From Amphibacillus cookii (GTDB taxonomy: Bacteria > Bacillota > Bacilli > Bacillales > Amphibacillaceae): a stretch of 40,186 nucleotides of DNA. The notes beneath the pieces are model-generated. The model saw nothing but the letters and a program-made list of their open reading frames with translations, was not told where the DNA came from and did no database searches. The translations under genes and the position numbers were made by a program. Numbering within the stretch: the first letter of the stretch is position 1; each line of letters opens with the position of its first letter. Location: positions 1 to 40,186 of the forward strand of contig NZ_JAFBDS010000016.1 of the NCBI RefSeq assembly GCF_016908375.1, read 5' to 3'. Below, piece after piece: positions 6,154-17,420 of the stretch.

Positions 6154-8079
6154 ATGCAAACAGAGGATTTAACGAAGTTAGGCTATGCTGATGTAGTAGA
6201 GAAACTAGCGAATTACGCACATACAGAACGTGCGAAACAAGCATTGCTAAATTTGAAGCCGAGTCAAAATAAAAGTTGGATCATGCAATCAATGGAGGAA
6301 ATTGAAGAAGCAATTGAAATTTTAAGAATAAGTACGAGTGTGCCGATCCATACAGTCGATGAGCTTACCCAAATACTAGCACAAGCACATAAAGGTTTGT
6401 TTATAAGGCCTGATCAAATCGAGCGCTGTTTATCATTTTTAGATCATTGTCACAAGCTCAAGCAATTTATGAATAACAAACAATGGGTAGCTCCTATAAT
6501 TAGTAGCTTTGTTGGTTCAATAGAGGACTTTTCCACTATTGAGGCGCAAATGGTTAAAACGATCCGTCATGGTCAGGTCGATGATTATGCTTCAAAAGAG
6601 TTGAGCTATTTAAGAAGACAAATGAACGTATTAAAGGATCGACTAAAGGATCGTATTACTCAATTAGCAAAAGGGAATAAATATGCCTCTTTTTTACAAG
6701 AAAGAACCGTCACGGAGCGAAACGGGCACTATGTACTAGCCGTAAAAAAAGAGCATCGAACAAAGGTTAAGGGGACGATTCTTGATCAATCTGCATCTGG
6801 TGCGACGTTATTTATTGAACCAGCCGAGTTAGGTGGCATTCAAGAGGAGATCAACCTGTTACAGTTATCTGAACAAACAGAGGTGGAACGAATTCTTTTT
6901 GAATTAACAGCAGCAATACTTGAATTTGAGACAGACTTTCACACAGCAATTGAAGTGATGTTTAATTATGATGTCATTTTTGCTAAGGCGAAATACTGTC
7001 TTCACATCAATGCGACAAAACCTAAGCTTTCAACTGACCAAACGATTCGGCTAAATAAGGCGAAACATCCATCATTAGGCGATACGGCTGTACCTTTATC
7101 AATAGCTTTTGGTGAGACAGAGCGAGCACTTGTTATTACGGGTCCCAATACAGGTGGTAAAACCGTTACCATTAAAACGATTGGCTTATTAACGGTGATG
7201 GCTCAAGCGGGATTACTTATCCCTGCTGAGGCAGGAAGTGAAGTTGCTATTTTTCAACACGTCCTTGTTGATATAGGCGATGGGCAGAGTATTGAAGATA
7301 ATTTGAGTACGTTCAGTTCACGCCTTGTTTCGATTATTAGTATCCTTAAGCAAGCAAATGACCGTTCGCTGGTTTTGCTAGATGAGTTAGGTTCAGGAAC
7401 TGATCCTGGTGAAGGAATGGGTTTAGCTATTACTATTTTAGAGCAACTGTTTAAAAAAGGTGCGACCATACTTGCGACCACGCATTACAGTGAGGTGAAA
7501 AGCTTTGCTGATCAAACGAATGGTTTTATTAACGCCGCAATGGCATTTGATCTCGAAACGCTAAAGCCTACCTATCAACTTTTGCTTGGTGAAACCGGTC
7601 AGAGTCAAGCGTTTGAAATTGCGTTTAAGCTTGGTCTTCATCCCAACTTGATTGAGCAAGCACACCTCTTAACTTATGGTGAGCGTGGAAATTATAAGAT
7701 TCGTCTTACTGAAACAGAGCTGAATGAAGAAAAGTTTGCACGTCAAATGGTGATCAACCGCCATGCTGGTGAGAAGAAGAAAAGAAAAAACGAACAGGTT
7801 ACGTTATTCTCCCAAGGTGATAATGTGACTATCCTAGCAACCGGTGAAACAGCGATTGTCTATCAAGGTCCAGATCAAATGGGTAATTATATTGTGCAGA
7901 TTAAAGGAGAAAAACAAAAGATTAATCATAAGCGACTTAAGCTTTTAATCCCAGCAAAAGCACTTTACCCAGATGATTACGATTTTGATATTATTTTTAA
8001 AAGTAAATCCTATCGAAAGACGAAGAAAGATTTAGATAGGAAATATGTTGCTGACGTATGGTTAGAAACAGAGGATTAA
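6154..8079 (+). CDS. MutS2-like ATPase lacking the Smr domain
   Basis: This 641-residue protein has the MutS2 layout: an N-terminal helical clamp region, then the ABC-type ATPase. Walker A GPNTGGKT is at residues 330-337, the STFSSRL signature follows, Walker B LLDE is at 408-411 and the switch His is H444. A KOW-like beta segment lies at about 552-597. It ends about 140 residues short of ordinary MutS2 and shows no Smr nuclease domain; the long coiled arm after the ATPase is also reduced. MutS2 in B. subtilis recognises collided ribosomes, so this looks like a ribosome-directed paralogue rather than a mismatch-repair enzyme. AAAGGAGG lies about 10 nt before the ATG. It stands alone between yabA and yabB, where B. 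subtilis has no such gene. Confidence 0.85.
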   Translation: MQTEDLTKLGYADVVEKLANYAHTERAKQALLNLKPSQNKSWIMQSMEEIEEAIEILRISTSVPIHTVDELTQILAQAHKGLFIRPDQIERCLSFLDHCHKLKQFMNNKQWVAPIISSFVGSIEDFSTIEAQMVKTIRHGQVDDYASKELSYLRRQMNVLKDRLKDRITQLAKGNKYASFLQERTVTERNGHYVLAVKKEHRTKVKGTILDQSASGATLFIEPAELGGIQEEINLLQLSEQTEVERILFELTAAILEFETDFHTAIEVMFNYDVIFAKAKYCLHINATKPKLSTDQTIRLNKAKHPSLGDTAVPLSIAFGETERALVITGPNTGGKTVTIKTIGLLTVMAQAGLLIPAEAGSEVAIFQHVLVDIGDGQSIEDNLSTFSSRLVSIISILKQANDRSLVLLDELGSGTDPGEGMGLAITILEQLFKKGATILATTHYSEVKSFADQTNGFINAAMAFDLETLKPTYQLLLGETGQSQAFEIAFKLGLHPNLIEQAHLLTYGERGNYKIRLTETELNEEKFARQMVINRHAGEKKKRKNEQVTLFSQGDNVTILATGETAIVYQGPDQMGNYIVQIKGEKQKINHKRLKLLIPAKALYPDDYDFDIIFKSKSYRKTKKDLDRKYVADVWLETED

Positions 8080-8405
8080 ACTTCTCAATTATTTGTTAAA
8101 TGCAGCTATCCACTCCGTATCCATGCCTCAAGCGAACTGCGGTATCAACTTTAGCCTTGACTGAACGGGATTACGAAGGCATCAATGCCTAGTGATCCCG
8201 AGAAATGTTTATCGATAAACGCAACTATCGCGAAGTCAAAAGCATATGATACAATGAGATAGCTTGCACTTAAGCTAAATCGTATGATAAGGAAAACAAA
8301 TTGTACACACACCGACATGCTTGATCATGGTCATCTTCATTTTTCAGTCTAAAGGTGATGTGGTTACTGTAAATTCGGTGAGGCAAAGTCGTTTTGGAGG
8401 ATAAC
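8080..8405 (+). other. Gene-free stretch with nested hairpins upstream of yabB
   Basis: No coding region is seen. A nested hairpin at 8166-8200 pairs CGGGAT with ATCCCG outside and AGGCAT with ATGCCT inside. A 14-bp palindrome follows at 8207-8220, and a third small hairpin lies at 8260-8277. None has a T run, so this is not an obvious terminator for the MutS2-like gene. It may be a repeat or a structured leader for yabB. Confidence 0.5.
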
Positions 8406-9143
8406 ATGGTAAAATTATATGAGGATGAAAGATTAGACTTTCTTTTTACAGATCAATCAATGCAAATTATTCAGAGTCAAACCGTCTTTTCTTACTCAAT
8501 TGATGCCGTTTTATTAGCTGATTTTGCTGCGGTTCCATTACGAAAGGGTAAAATTATTGATCTTTGTAGTGGTAATGGGGTAATTCCGTTATTAATGAGC
8601 AAATCTACTACGGTGCCGATTATCGGGGTAGAAATTCAGGCGCGTTTGTTTGATATGGCAGAAAGAAGTATACAGCATAATCAGAAGCAAGAACAAATTA
8701 AAATGTTACATGATGATTTAAAATATATGCCCGGTCGATTTGGTAACGATAAATTTGATTTAGTCACGGTCAATCCTCCATACTTTCAAACAAAACATGA
8801 AGAGCATCTAAATAAAAATGACTATTTAACCATCGCACGTCATGAGATCCTAACCTCTTTAGAACAAGTGATTAAGGTATGCAGTCAATTAGTGAAGTCA
8901 GGTGGAAAGGTAGCGATGGTCCATCGTCCGGGAAGGTTGGTGGATATATTAACATGGATGCGCCACTATAAACTTGAGCCCAAAAAAATAAGGTTTGTTT
9001 ATCCTAAAAAAGGAAAAGAAGCGAATATCTTATTGATTGAGGCGAGTCGAGATGGAAAGGCTGATTTGAAACTGTTACCGCCTCTCTATGTTTTTAATGA
9101 AGACGGTCGTTATACAGAGGAGTTGAGAGCACTTGTCTACTGA
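8406..9143 (+). CDS. yabB: tRNA1(Val) adenine-N6 methyltransferase-like protein YabB
   Basis: This 245-residue SAM-dependent methyltransferase matches YabB/TrmN6, related to the enzyme that makes m6A37 in tRNA1(Val) in E. coli. The SAM-binding DLCSGNGVI lies at residues 52-60 and the adenine-N6 catalytic NPPY at 123-126. ATG 8406 was chosen because GGAGG lies 5 nt before it; an in-frame TTG at 8394 would overlap that site. The stop overlaps yazA, and yabB-yazA-rsmI form an operon as in B. subtilis. Confidence 0.9.
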   Translation: MVKLYEDERLDFLFTDQSMQIIQSQTVFSYSIDAVLLADFAAVPLRKGKIIDLCSGNGVIPLLMSKSTTVPIIGVEIQARLFDMAERSIQHNQKQEQIKMLHDDLKYMPGRFGNDKFDLVTVNPPYFQTKHEEHLNKNDYLTIARHEILTSLEQVIKVCSQLVKSGGKVAMVHRPGRLVDILTWMRHYKLEPKKIRFVYPKKGKEANILLIEASRDGKADLKLLPPLYVFNEDGRYTEELRALVY

Positions 9144-9435
9144 ACATATTGTCTACATACTGGAATGTAAAGATGGTTCACTTTATACCGGATATACCAA
9201 TAATTTATCAAAACGGCTACGGATGCATGAGCAAGGCAAAGGTGCTAAATATACAAGGGGAAGAGCTCCCTTTCGTTTGCGTTATCAAGAGCAGTTTGAA
9301 AGCAAAACATTAGCAATGCAAATGGAATATCGTATAAAGCAACTATCTAGGGATGAAAAAGAACAACTTATACAGATGAAAAAAGTGGGTGAGTGTAGTG
9401 CAGAAGCAGAAGAGTTATCAGATAGAACCTACTGA
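9133..9435 (+). CDS. yazA: GIY-YIG nuclease-fold protein YazA
   Basis: This 100-residue protein has a GIY-YIG domain: VYIL at residues 7-10, YTGYT at 18-22, a conserved Arg (R28 or R30) and an acidic E65 in a helix. It belongs to the UPF0213/SLX1-like group, whose cellular role in bacteria is unclear. The start is taken as TTG at 9133 with AGGAG about 10 nt upstream; it overlaps the end of yabB by 11 nt. Its 3' end overlaps the start of rsmI, pointing to translational coupling. Confidence 0.85.
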   Translation: MSTEHIVYILECKDGSLYTGYTNNLSKRLRMHEQGKGAKYTRGRAPFRLRYQEQFESKTLAMQMEYRIKQLSRDEKEQLIQMKKVGECSAEAEELSDRTY

Positions 9436-10270
9436 AGGTGTTTTATATGTGGTACCGACACCGATTGGAAACTTGGAGGATATAACCATCCGGGCATTGA
9501 ATACATTAAAAAAAGTAGATTTAATTGCAGCAGAGGATACAAGGCACACCAAGAAGCTACTTACACACTTTGACATTCACTGTCCGCTTATTAGCTACCA
9601 CGAACATAGTCAATTAACGAAGATAGATACATTGGTTACAAGCTTAAATGAAGGGAAATCAATTGCACTTGTAAGTGATGCAGGCATGCCAGCTATATCT
9701 GACCCCGGTACGCCGCTCGTTCAAGCAGCTATTGAGCAAGACATCCCCGTTGTGGTATTACCTGGAGCCAATGCGGCACTGTGTGCACTCGTAGGGTCTG
9801 GCCTTCGCACAGATCATTTTTATTTTTATGGCTTTTTACCAAGGAAGAATAAAGAACGTAAAGAAGCTTTCCTATCTTTATATCAACAACAAAGCACCAT
9901 CATTCTTTATGAATCGCCGCATCGCTTAACGATGACACTAGAAGATATTCAACGTTATTTAGGAAATCGACGAATAGCAATTGCACGTGAATTAACAAAA
10001 CGTTTTGAAGAATATGTGAGAGGTACGGTTGATCAAGTGCTTGAATGGGTTGAACATGGAACGCTTAAAGGTGAATTTTGTATCATTATTGAGGGAAGTC
10101 AAAATCTAGTTAATGAAGAAAGTAATTGGTGGGAAGATTTGACGATTAACCAACATGTTGAACATTATATAAAAGCAGATCAGTTACCGAGTAAAATGGC
10201 AATAAAGCAAGTGGCAAAAGACCGTGGGGTGCCGAAGAGAGACGTTTATCAAAGTTATCATGTTGAATAG
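9398..10270 (+). CDS. rsmI: 16S rRNA 2'-O-methyltransferase RsmI
   Basis: RsmI methylates the ribose of C1402 in the 16S rRNA decoding centre. The 290-residue protein shows the tetrapyrrole-methylase-like fold signatures VVPTPIGNLEDIT near the N-terminus, AAEDTRHTKKLL, and SDAGMPAISDPG. The GTG at 9398 was chosen because a weak GGTGAG lies just upstream and the protein then lines up with B. subtilis YabC; GTG 9389 is the alternative. It overlaps yazA and ends facing abrB across a shared terminator. Confidence 0.94.
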   Translation: MQKQKSYQIEPTEGVLYVVPTPIGNLEDITIRALNTLKKVDLIAAEDTRHTKKLLTHFDIHCPLISYHEHSQLTKIDTLVTSLNEGKSIALVSDAGMPAISDPGTPLVQAAIEQDIPVVVLPGANAALCALVGSGLRTDHFYFYGFLPRKNKERKEAFLSLYQQQSTIILYESPHRLTMTLEDIQRYLGNRRIAIARELTKRFEEYVRGTVDQVLEWVEHGTLKGEFCIIIEGSQNLVNEESNWWEDLTINQHVEHYIKADQLPSKMAIKQVAKDRGVPKRDVYQSYHVE

Positions 10271-10361
10271 TATTTAACTCGGGATTAATGTATCATATCC
10301 GGATTTATGATATCAAAAAACGTCCTTTCTCAACATAATTTGGCATTTTTTGATATAATAT

Positions 10362-10393
10362 AAAAAGAGGCGCTATAATTAACGCCTCTTTTT
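10362..10393. terminator. Bidirectional terminator between rsmI and abrB
   Basis: A perfect 11-bp stem (10362-10372 with 10383-10393) has A-rich and T-rich flanks, so it can end transcription from both convergent genes. Confidence 0.9.
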
Positions 10394-10398
10394 ATTCG

Positions 10399-10677
10399 CT
10401 ATTTGTTAAGGTTCTTGTTGATCTCTTCAACTAGTGCCTTAGCTCCCTCAGGGCTTAAGACGAGTTTGCCGTCAGCAAGAGATAGGTTATCATCAGAAAT
10501 TTCACCAGTCACTTGGCAAGTCATGCTTGGTTTATATTTTTGCAAGATAATACGTTCGTCATCGACATAAATCTCCAAAGCATCTTTTTCTGCGATACCT
10601 AATGTACGGCGTAATTCGATTGGAATAACGACACGTCCTAATTCATCAACTTTACGTACAATACCTGTAGATTTCAT
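10399..10677 (-). CDS. abrB: Transition-state regulator AbrB
   Basis: AbrB represses post-exponential genes during growth; in B. subtilis spoVG is a classic target, and spoVG is also in this window. The 92-residue protein has the swapped-hairpin DNA-binding domain (STGIVRKVDELGRVVIPIEL) at its N-terminus and the single Cys in MTCQVTGE near residue 54, as in B. subtilis. The start at 10677 follows AAAGGGGAG; a longer reading upstream has no such site. It is the only gene on the minus strand. A near-consensus promoter lies upstream. Confidence 0.96.
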   Translation of the reverse strand: MKSTGIVRKVDELGRVVIPIELRRTLGIAEKDALEIYVDDERIILQKYKPSMTCQVTGEISDDNLSLADGKLVLSPEGAKALVEEINKNLNK

Positions 10678-10730
10678 TAAAAATCTCCCCTTTAATATAA
10701 TTTCGGCATATTTCGACAATACCTATTTTG

Positions 10731-10759
10731 AATATACCAGTAATTTCTATAAGTGTCAA
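10731..10759 (-). promoter_or_regulatory. Sigma-A promoter of abrB
   Basis: On the minus strand TTGACA (10759-10754) and TATATT (10736-10731) are separated by 17 nt, an almost perfect sigma-A promoter about 55 nt before the abrB start. In B. subtilis abrB is autorepressed and repressed by Spo0A~P; I did not identify a clear 0A box. Confidence 0.8.
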
Positions 10760-13007
<2,248 letters not shown>

Positions 13008-13013
13008 AAACAA

Positions 13014-13120
13014 GATTGAACATAACGAAATAGAAAAAAGAGAATCCGAACAATCTGAAGCGGTGTGCAATCAGACATTAATTGTTCGGATTTTCCTATC
13101 TCATTATTCTCTTTTTTCCA
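13014..13120 (+). repeat. Family B repeat copy 2, terminator-like
   Basis: This is the uninterrupted form of the repeat found split at 5254-5544: GAACATAAC at the left, then TCCGAACAAT and ATTGTTCGGA as perfect 10-bp arms (13045-13054 with 13081-13090). An outer perfect pair (13033-13045 with 13106-13118) is rich in A and T. The T-rich 3' end suggests it serves as the metG terminator. Confidence 0.7.
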
Positions 13121-13213
13121 CTGATACGCTTATAAGGAAAGTGGACAAGGCACCTTAATTGATAAAAGAAGAAGGCATTTACTTTGTGTTGATATTATTG
13201 AGGAGGTTTATTA

Positions 13214-13981
13214 ATGTTATTTGATACCCATGTACATTTAAATGTCGATCATTTTAACGAAGATCGAGAAGCTGTTATTCAACGTGCTATAGAAGCAGGT
13301 GTGACAGAGATGGTGGTCGTTGGATTTGATCATGATACGATACCGAAAGCGATAAAGTTAGCTGAACAATATGATTTTATTTATGCAGCAGTGGGTTGGC
13401 ACCCTGTTGATGCTATTGATTTTACAAGTGAGGAGTTACAATGGTTAGAAACACTTGCTTCACATCCAAAAGTCGTAGCTTTAGGGGAAATGGGACTTGA
13501 TTATCATTGGGATAAATCACCAAAACACGTTCAGCAAGACGTTTTTCGAAAACAAATTCAATTAGCGAAAAAAGTAGATTTACCTATTATCATTCATAAC
13601 CGAGAGGCAACAGAAGACATTGTGTCCATCTTACAAGAAGAGCAAGCGGAGACAATAGGAGGAATTATGCATTGCTATAATGATGGCCCTGAATATGTCC
13701 AGGCTTGTTTAGAGATGAATTTTTATATTTCTTTAGGTGGTCCGGTGACGTTTAAAAATGCAAAATTGCCAAAAGAAGTGGCAAAAATCGTGCCCATTGA
13801 TCGGCTACTGATAGAAACAGATTGTCCGTTTTTGGCACCCCATCCTAATCGAGGTAAGCGTAATGAACCTGCTTATGTAACTTTAGTAGCCGATCAAATT
13901 GCAGAGCTAAGAGAGATGACGAGAGATGAGGTAGGAAGGGCGACAACAACGAATGCTCATCACCTCTTCAGATTGGATTAA
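13214..13981 (+). CDS. tatD: TatD family metal-dependent deoxyribonuclease
   Basis: This 255-residue TIM-barrel hydrolase matches YabD/TatD. The metal ligands are visible: H6 and H8 in DTHVHLN, E92 in GEMGLDYHW, H128 in IIIHNRE, H153 in MHCYND and D203 in ETDCPFLAPHP. TatD proteins are 3'-5' DNases and DNA repair or turnover factors; the B. subtilis role is not well defined. GAGGAGG lies 7-8 nt upstream of the ATG. Its position between metS and yabE is conserved. Confidence 0.94.
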   Translation: MLFDTHVHLNVDHFNEDREAVIQRAIEAGVTEMVVVGFDHDTIPKAIKLAEQYDFIYAAVGWHPVDAIDFTSEELQWLETLASHPKVVALGEMGLDYHWDKSPKHVQQDVFRKQIQLAKKVDLPIIIHNREATEDIVSILQEEQAETIGGIMHCYNDGPEYVQACLEMNFYISLGGPVTFKNAKLPKEVAKIVPIDRLLIETDCPFLAPHPNRGKRNEPAYVTLVADQIAELREMTRDEVGRATTTNAHHLFRLD

Positions 13982-14131
13982 ACAAAGTAAAAAAATAGGA
14001 TATATTACGGGAATGTAACGAAAGTCCTACTGTGTAACCTTTTTTTAATGTATGTGAAATAAGTAGGAGTTGAATGATTACAACCCTTGATATAAAGAGG
14101 TTTATCCCTGTAATATTGTGAAAATCCCTGT

Positions 14132-14160
14132 TTGACATCCTTTTTGTAAGTTTATATAAT
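14132..14160 (+). promoter_or_regulatory. Sigma-A promoter of yabE
   Basis: TTGACA at 14132-14137 and TATAAT at 14155-14160 with a 17-nt spacer form a perfect consensus promoter, 32 nt before the yabE start. In B. subtilis yabE is under extracytoplasmic sigma control with an antisense RNA, so a plain consensus sigma-A site here may be a difference. Confidence 0.85.
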
Positions 14161-14192
14161 ACACTCGCGCTACAAAAAGGAGGCAAATAAGC

Positions 14193-15401
14193 ATGGATTT
14201 AAAAACAAAGCTATTGCCAGGATTAAGAAACAAAGTCATTATACCTATTATTACTGTAATCGCACTTATTCTTGTAACAGGATTTGTTGCTTTAGAAGTG
14301 ACAAAGGCGGAAATTCAATTTACCTACAATAATGAAACAGATACCATCGAAACACGCGCACAGACAGTTGGGGATCTGTTAGAAGAGTTAGAGATAGAGA
14401 TAAGCGAGTATGATGAATTATCACATGATTTAGATGCAGCAATAGAAGCAGAAATGCAAATTGTTTATAAAGAAGCACAAGCTTTGACCCTAGAGATTGA
14501 TGGAGAAAGAACCGTGTATCATACAACAGAAGAAACAGTGGCGGATTTTCTCGACAATATTGGGGTAGAGGTAGGAGAACATGACCAATTAAATGTTGAT
14601 GCTTCTGATTTGATTGAGGACGATTTAACGATTGTCTTGGATCAAGCTGTTCAAGTGATCATTGAGGATGCAGATGAAGAAGAACAGGTTTGGACCACAG
14701 AAGAAACCGTGTCTGAGCTACTAGAAGCAGAGTCAATTGAATTAGATGAGCTAGATCGCCTTGAGCCTGAGGAAGACGAAACCATAACAGAAGATATGAA
14801 GGTTCGTATTACCCGTGTTGAAGAAATAACGGATGTTGTAGAAGAAACAACCGATTACTCTACAGTTCGACGCAATGATGATTCTCTTGAAAAAGGAACA
14901 GAAGAAGTGGTGGAATCGGGTTCTGAAGGGCTGGTTGAAAAAGAATATCGTGTAACGATTGAAAACGGTGAAGAAGTAGACCGAGAGCTTGTCAATGAAG
15001 AGGTAAAAAAAGAAAGTGAGCAACGTATTATTGCAGTAGGAACGAAGGTTATTCAAGAGACAGTTTCACGCAGTAATAATGATTCTAAGCAGAGTAGTAC
15101 GTCAGGCTCCAATACAATGACGATGGAAGCAACCGCATATAATTGGAACTGCGGATCATGTGATGGTCGTGGGTTAACATCAACTGGTTATAACTTGAAA
15201 GCTAATCCTGAAGGTGTTGTAGCTGTTGATCCAAGCGTTATTCCATTAGGAACAAAGCTATATATTGAAGGCTACGGGTATGCTGTAGCAAGAGATACTG
15301 GTGGTGCAATAGCCGGTAATAAAATTGATTTGCACATGTCTTCAAGTGAAGAAGCGCGACGCTTTGGAAGACGAACTGTGAAAGTAGAAATTATAGATTA
15401 A
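14193..15401 (+). CDS. yabE: YabE-like cell-wall protein with G5 and 3D domains
   Basis: This 402-residue protein has an N-terminal membrane or signal segment (about residues 15-34). Three DUF348 repeats follow up to about residue 210, then a G5 domain and a C-terminal 3D domain (about 309-402). The 3D domain shows MEATAYNWNCG, GYGYAVARDTGGAI and NKIDLHM with the three conserved Asp of the family. It resembles Rpf/YabE-type peptidoglycan-modifying enzymes such as those with MltA-like lytic transglycosylase folds. The extracellular part is strikingly acidic, rich in Glu and Asp, as often seen in salt-tolerant species. AAGGAGG lies about 8 nt before the ATG. Confidence 0.92.
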   Translation: MDLKTKLLPGLRNKVIIPIITVIALILVTGFVALEVTKAEIQFTYNNETDTIETRAQTVGDLLEELEIEISEYDELSHDLDAAIEAEMQIVYKEAQALTLEIDGERTVYHTTEETVADFLDNIGVEVGEHDQLNVDASDLIEDDLTIVLDQAVQVIIEDADEEEQVWTTEETVSELLEAESIELDELDRLEPEEDETITEDMKVRITRVEEITDVVEETTDYSTVRRNDDSLEKGTEEVVESGSEGLVEKEYRVTIENGEEVDRELVNEEVKKESEQRIIAVGTKVIQETVSRSNNDSKQSSTSGSNTMTMEATAYNWNCGSCDGRGLTSTGYNLKANPEGVVAVDPSVIPLGTKLYIEGYGYAVARDTGGAIAGNKIDLHMSSSEEARRFGRRTVKVEIID

Positions 15402-15408
15402 TGGTCGA

Positions 15409-15440
15409 GCCTGTTGATGCATAAGCATTAACAGGCTTTT
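15409..15440 (+). terminator. Terminator after yabE
   Basis: A 12-bp stem (15409-15420 with 15425-15436, one G-U) with an ATAA loop is followed by a T run. The family-A repeat begins right at its 3' edge. Confidence 0.9.
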
Positions 15441-15690
15441 TATCACAGATAACCGTCCGTAAAGCCTGCCTCAAACTAGAGAACAGTGGCAAATCTATTG
15501 AGGTGGGTGATAATGGTCGCTAATGTCCTGATTCACTCAACGAATCATCGGTGGGCTGGTAAGATCGTAGACTAAAACCGCCACATCTTTAAGAAGGATG
15601 ACAGACTAAGACCGCCACGTCCTGTGGCAACGTCTGCATGACCTACATCCTGTAGCGCTCCGCCCGCGGATTGAAGTTTCGTTTCATTAT
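15438..15690 (+). repeat. Family A intergenic repeat, long copy
   Basis: The left end TTATCACAGATAACCGTCCG and the right end GATTGAAGTTTCGTTT are shared with copies at 17226, 20915 and 29594. This copy is the longest. It holds an internal direct repeat (AGACTAA..ACCGCCAC, twice) and two small hairpins (CCAC..TGTGG and CTACA..TGTAG). It contains no coding sequence. Confidence 0.75.
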
Positions 15691-15728
15691 GCTAGCTATT
15701 AATAAATTTGTGATTATAACAACGGTGC

Positions 15729-15763
15729 TTGCACTTTAGTTAAAAGGAAACTTATACTATAAT
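15729..15763 (+). promoter_or_regulatory. Probable sigma-A promoter of rnmV
   Basis: TTGCAC at 15729-15734 and TATACT at 15753-15758 are 18 nt apart; an overlapping TATAAT sits at 15758-15763. It is about 35 nt before the rnmV start. Confidence 0.5.
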
Positions 15764-15796
15764 GAATAAGTTATCAAGTTAACGGAGGTTAAATGG

Positions 15797-17222
<1,426 letters not shown>

Positions 17223-17225
17223 TAA

Positions 17226-17278
17226 TTTATCACAAATAACCGTCCGTAAAACCTCCGCTGATTGAAGTTTGTTTTATT
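17226..17278 (+). repeat. Family A repeat, minimal copy
   Basis: Only the two ends of the family remain, joined directly: ATAACCGTCCGTAAAACC followed by TCCGCTGATTGAAGTTTG. It lies 4 nt after the rsmA stop. This is an internal deletion of the long form at 15438-15690 or the ancestral short unit. Confidence 0.7.
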
Positions 17279-17365
17279 GGAATTTAATAAGGCCAAGCCT
17301 TCGATTATTATAATATATCAGTACTAGCTTCGATATTCACGCCAGATGATATCGGAGCTTTTTTC

Positions 17366-17393
17366 ACACCCATTTAACCTTTTACATAGGCTA
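17366..17393 (+). promoter_or_regulatory. Sigma-K-like promoter of yabG
   Basis: AC at 17366-17367, 17 nt, then CATAGGCTA at 17385-17393 matches the sigma-K pattern (AC, N16-17, CATANNNTA). It lies 28 nt before the yabG start, and yabG is a sigma-K gene in B. subtilis. Confidence 0.6.
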
Positions 17394-17420
17394 TTGTTAA
17401 GGTGGAAGGGGGAAGAGAGC

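Noticed and set aside
14751-15056. Minus-strand open frame opposite yabE
   Set aside because: Its Phe-rich product is the mirror of the Glu-rich yabE codons; no ribosome binding site was seen. A yabE antisense RNA as in B. subtilis is possible but no promoter for it was identified.
15438-15690. CRISPR array
   Set aside because: There are only two imperfect internal direct repeats with no regular spacers and no cas genes in the window.
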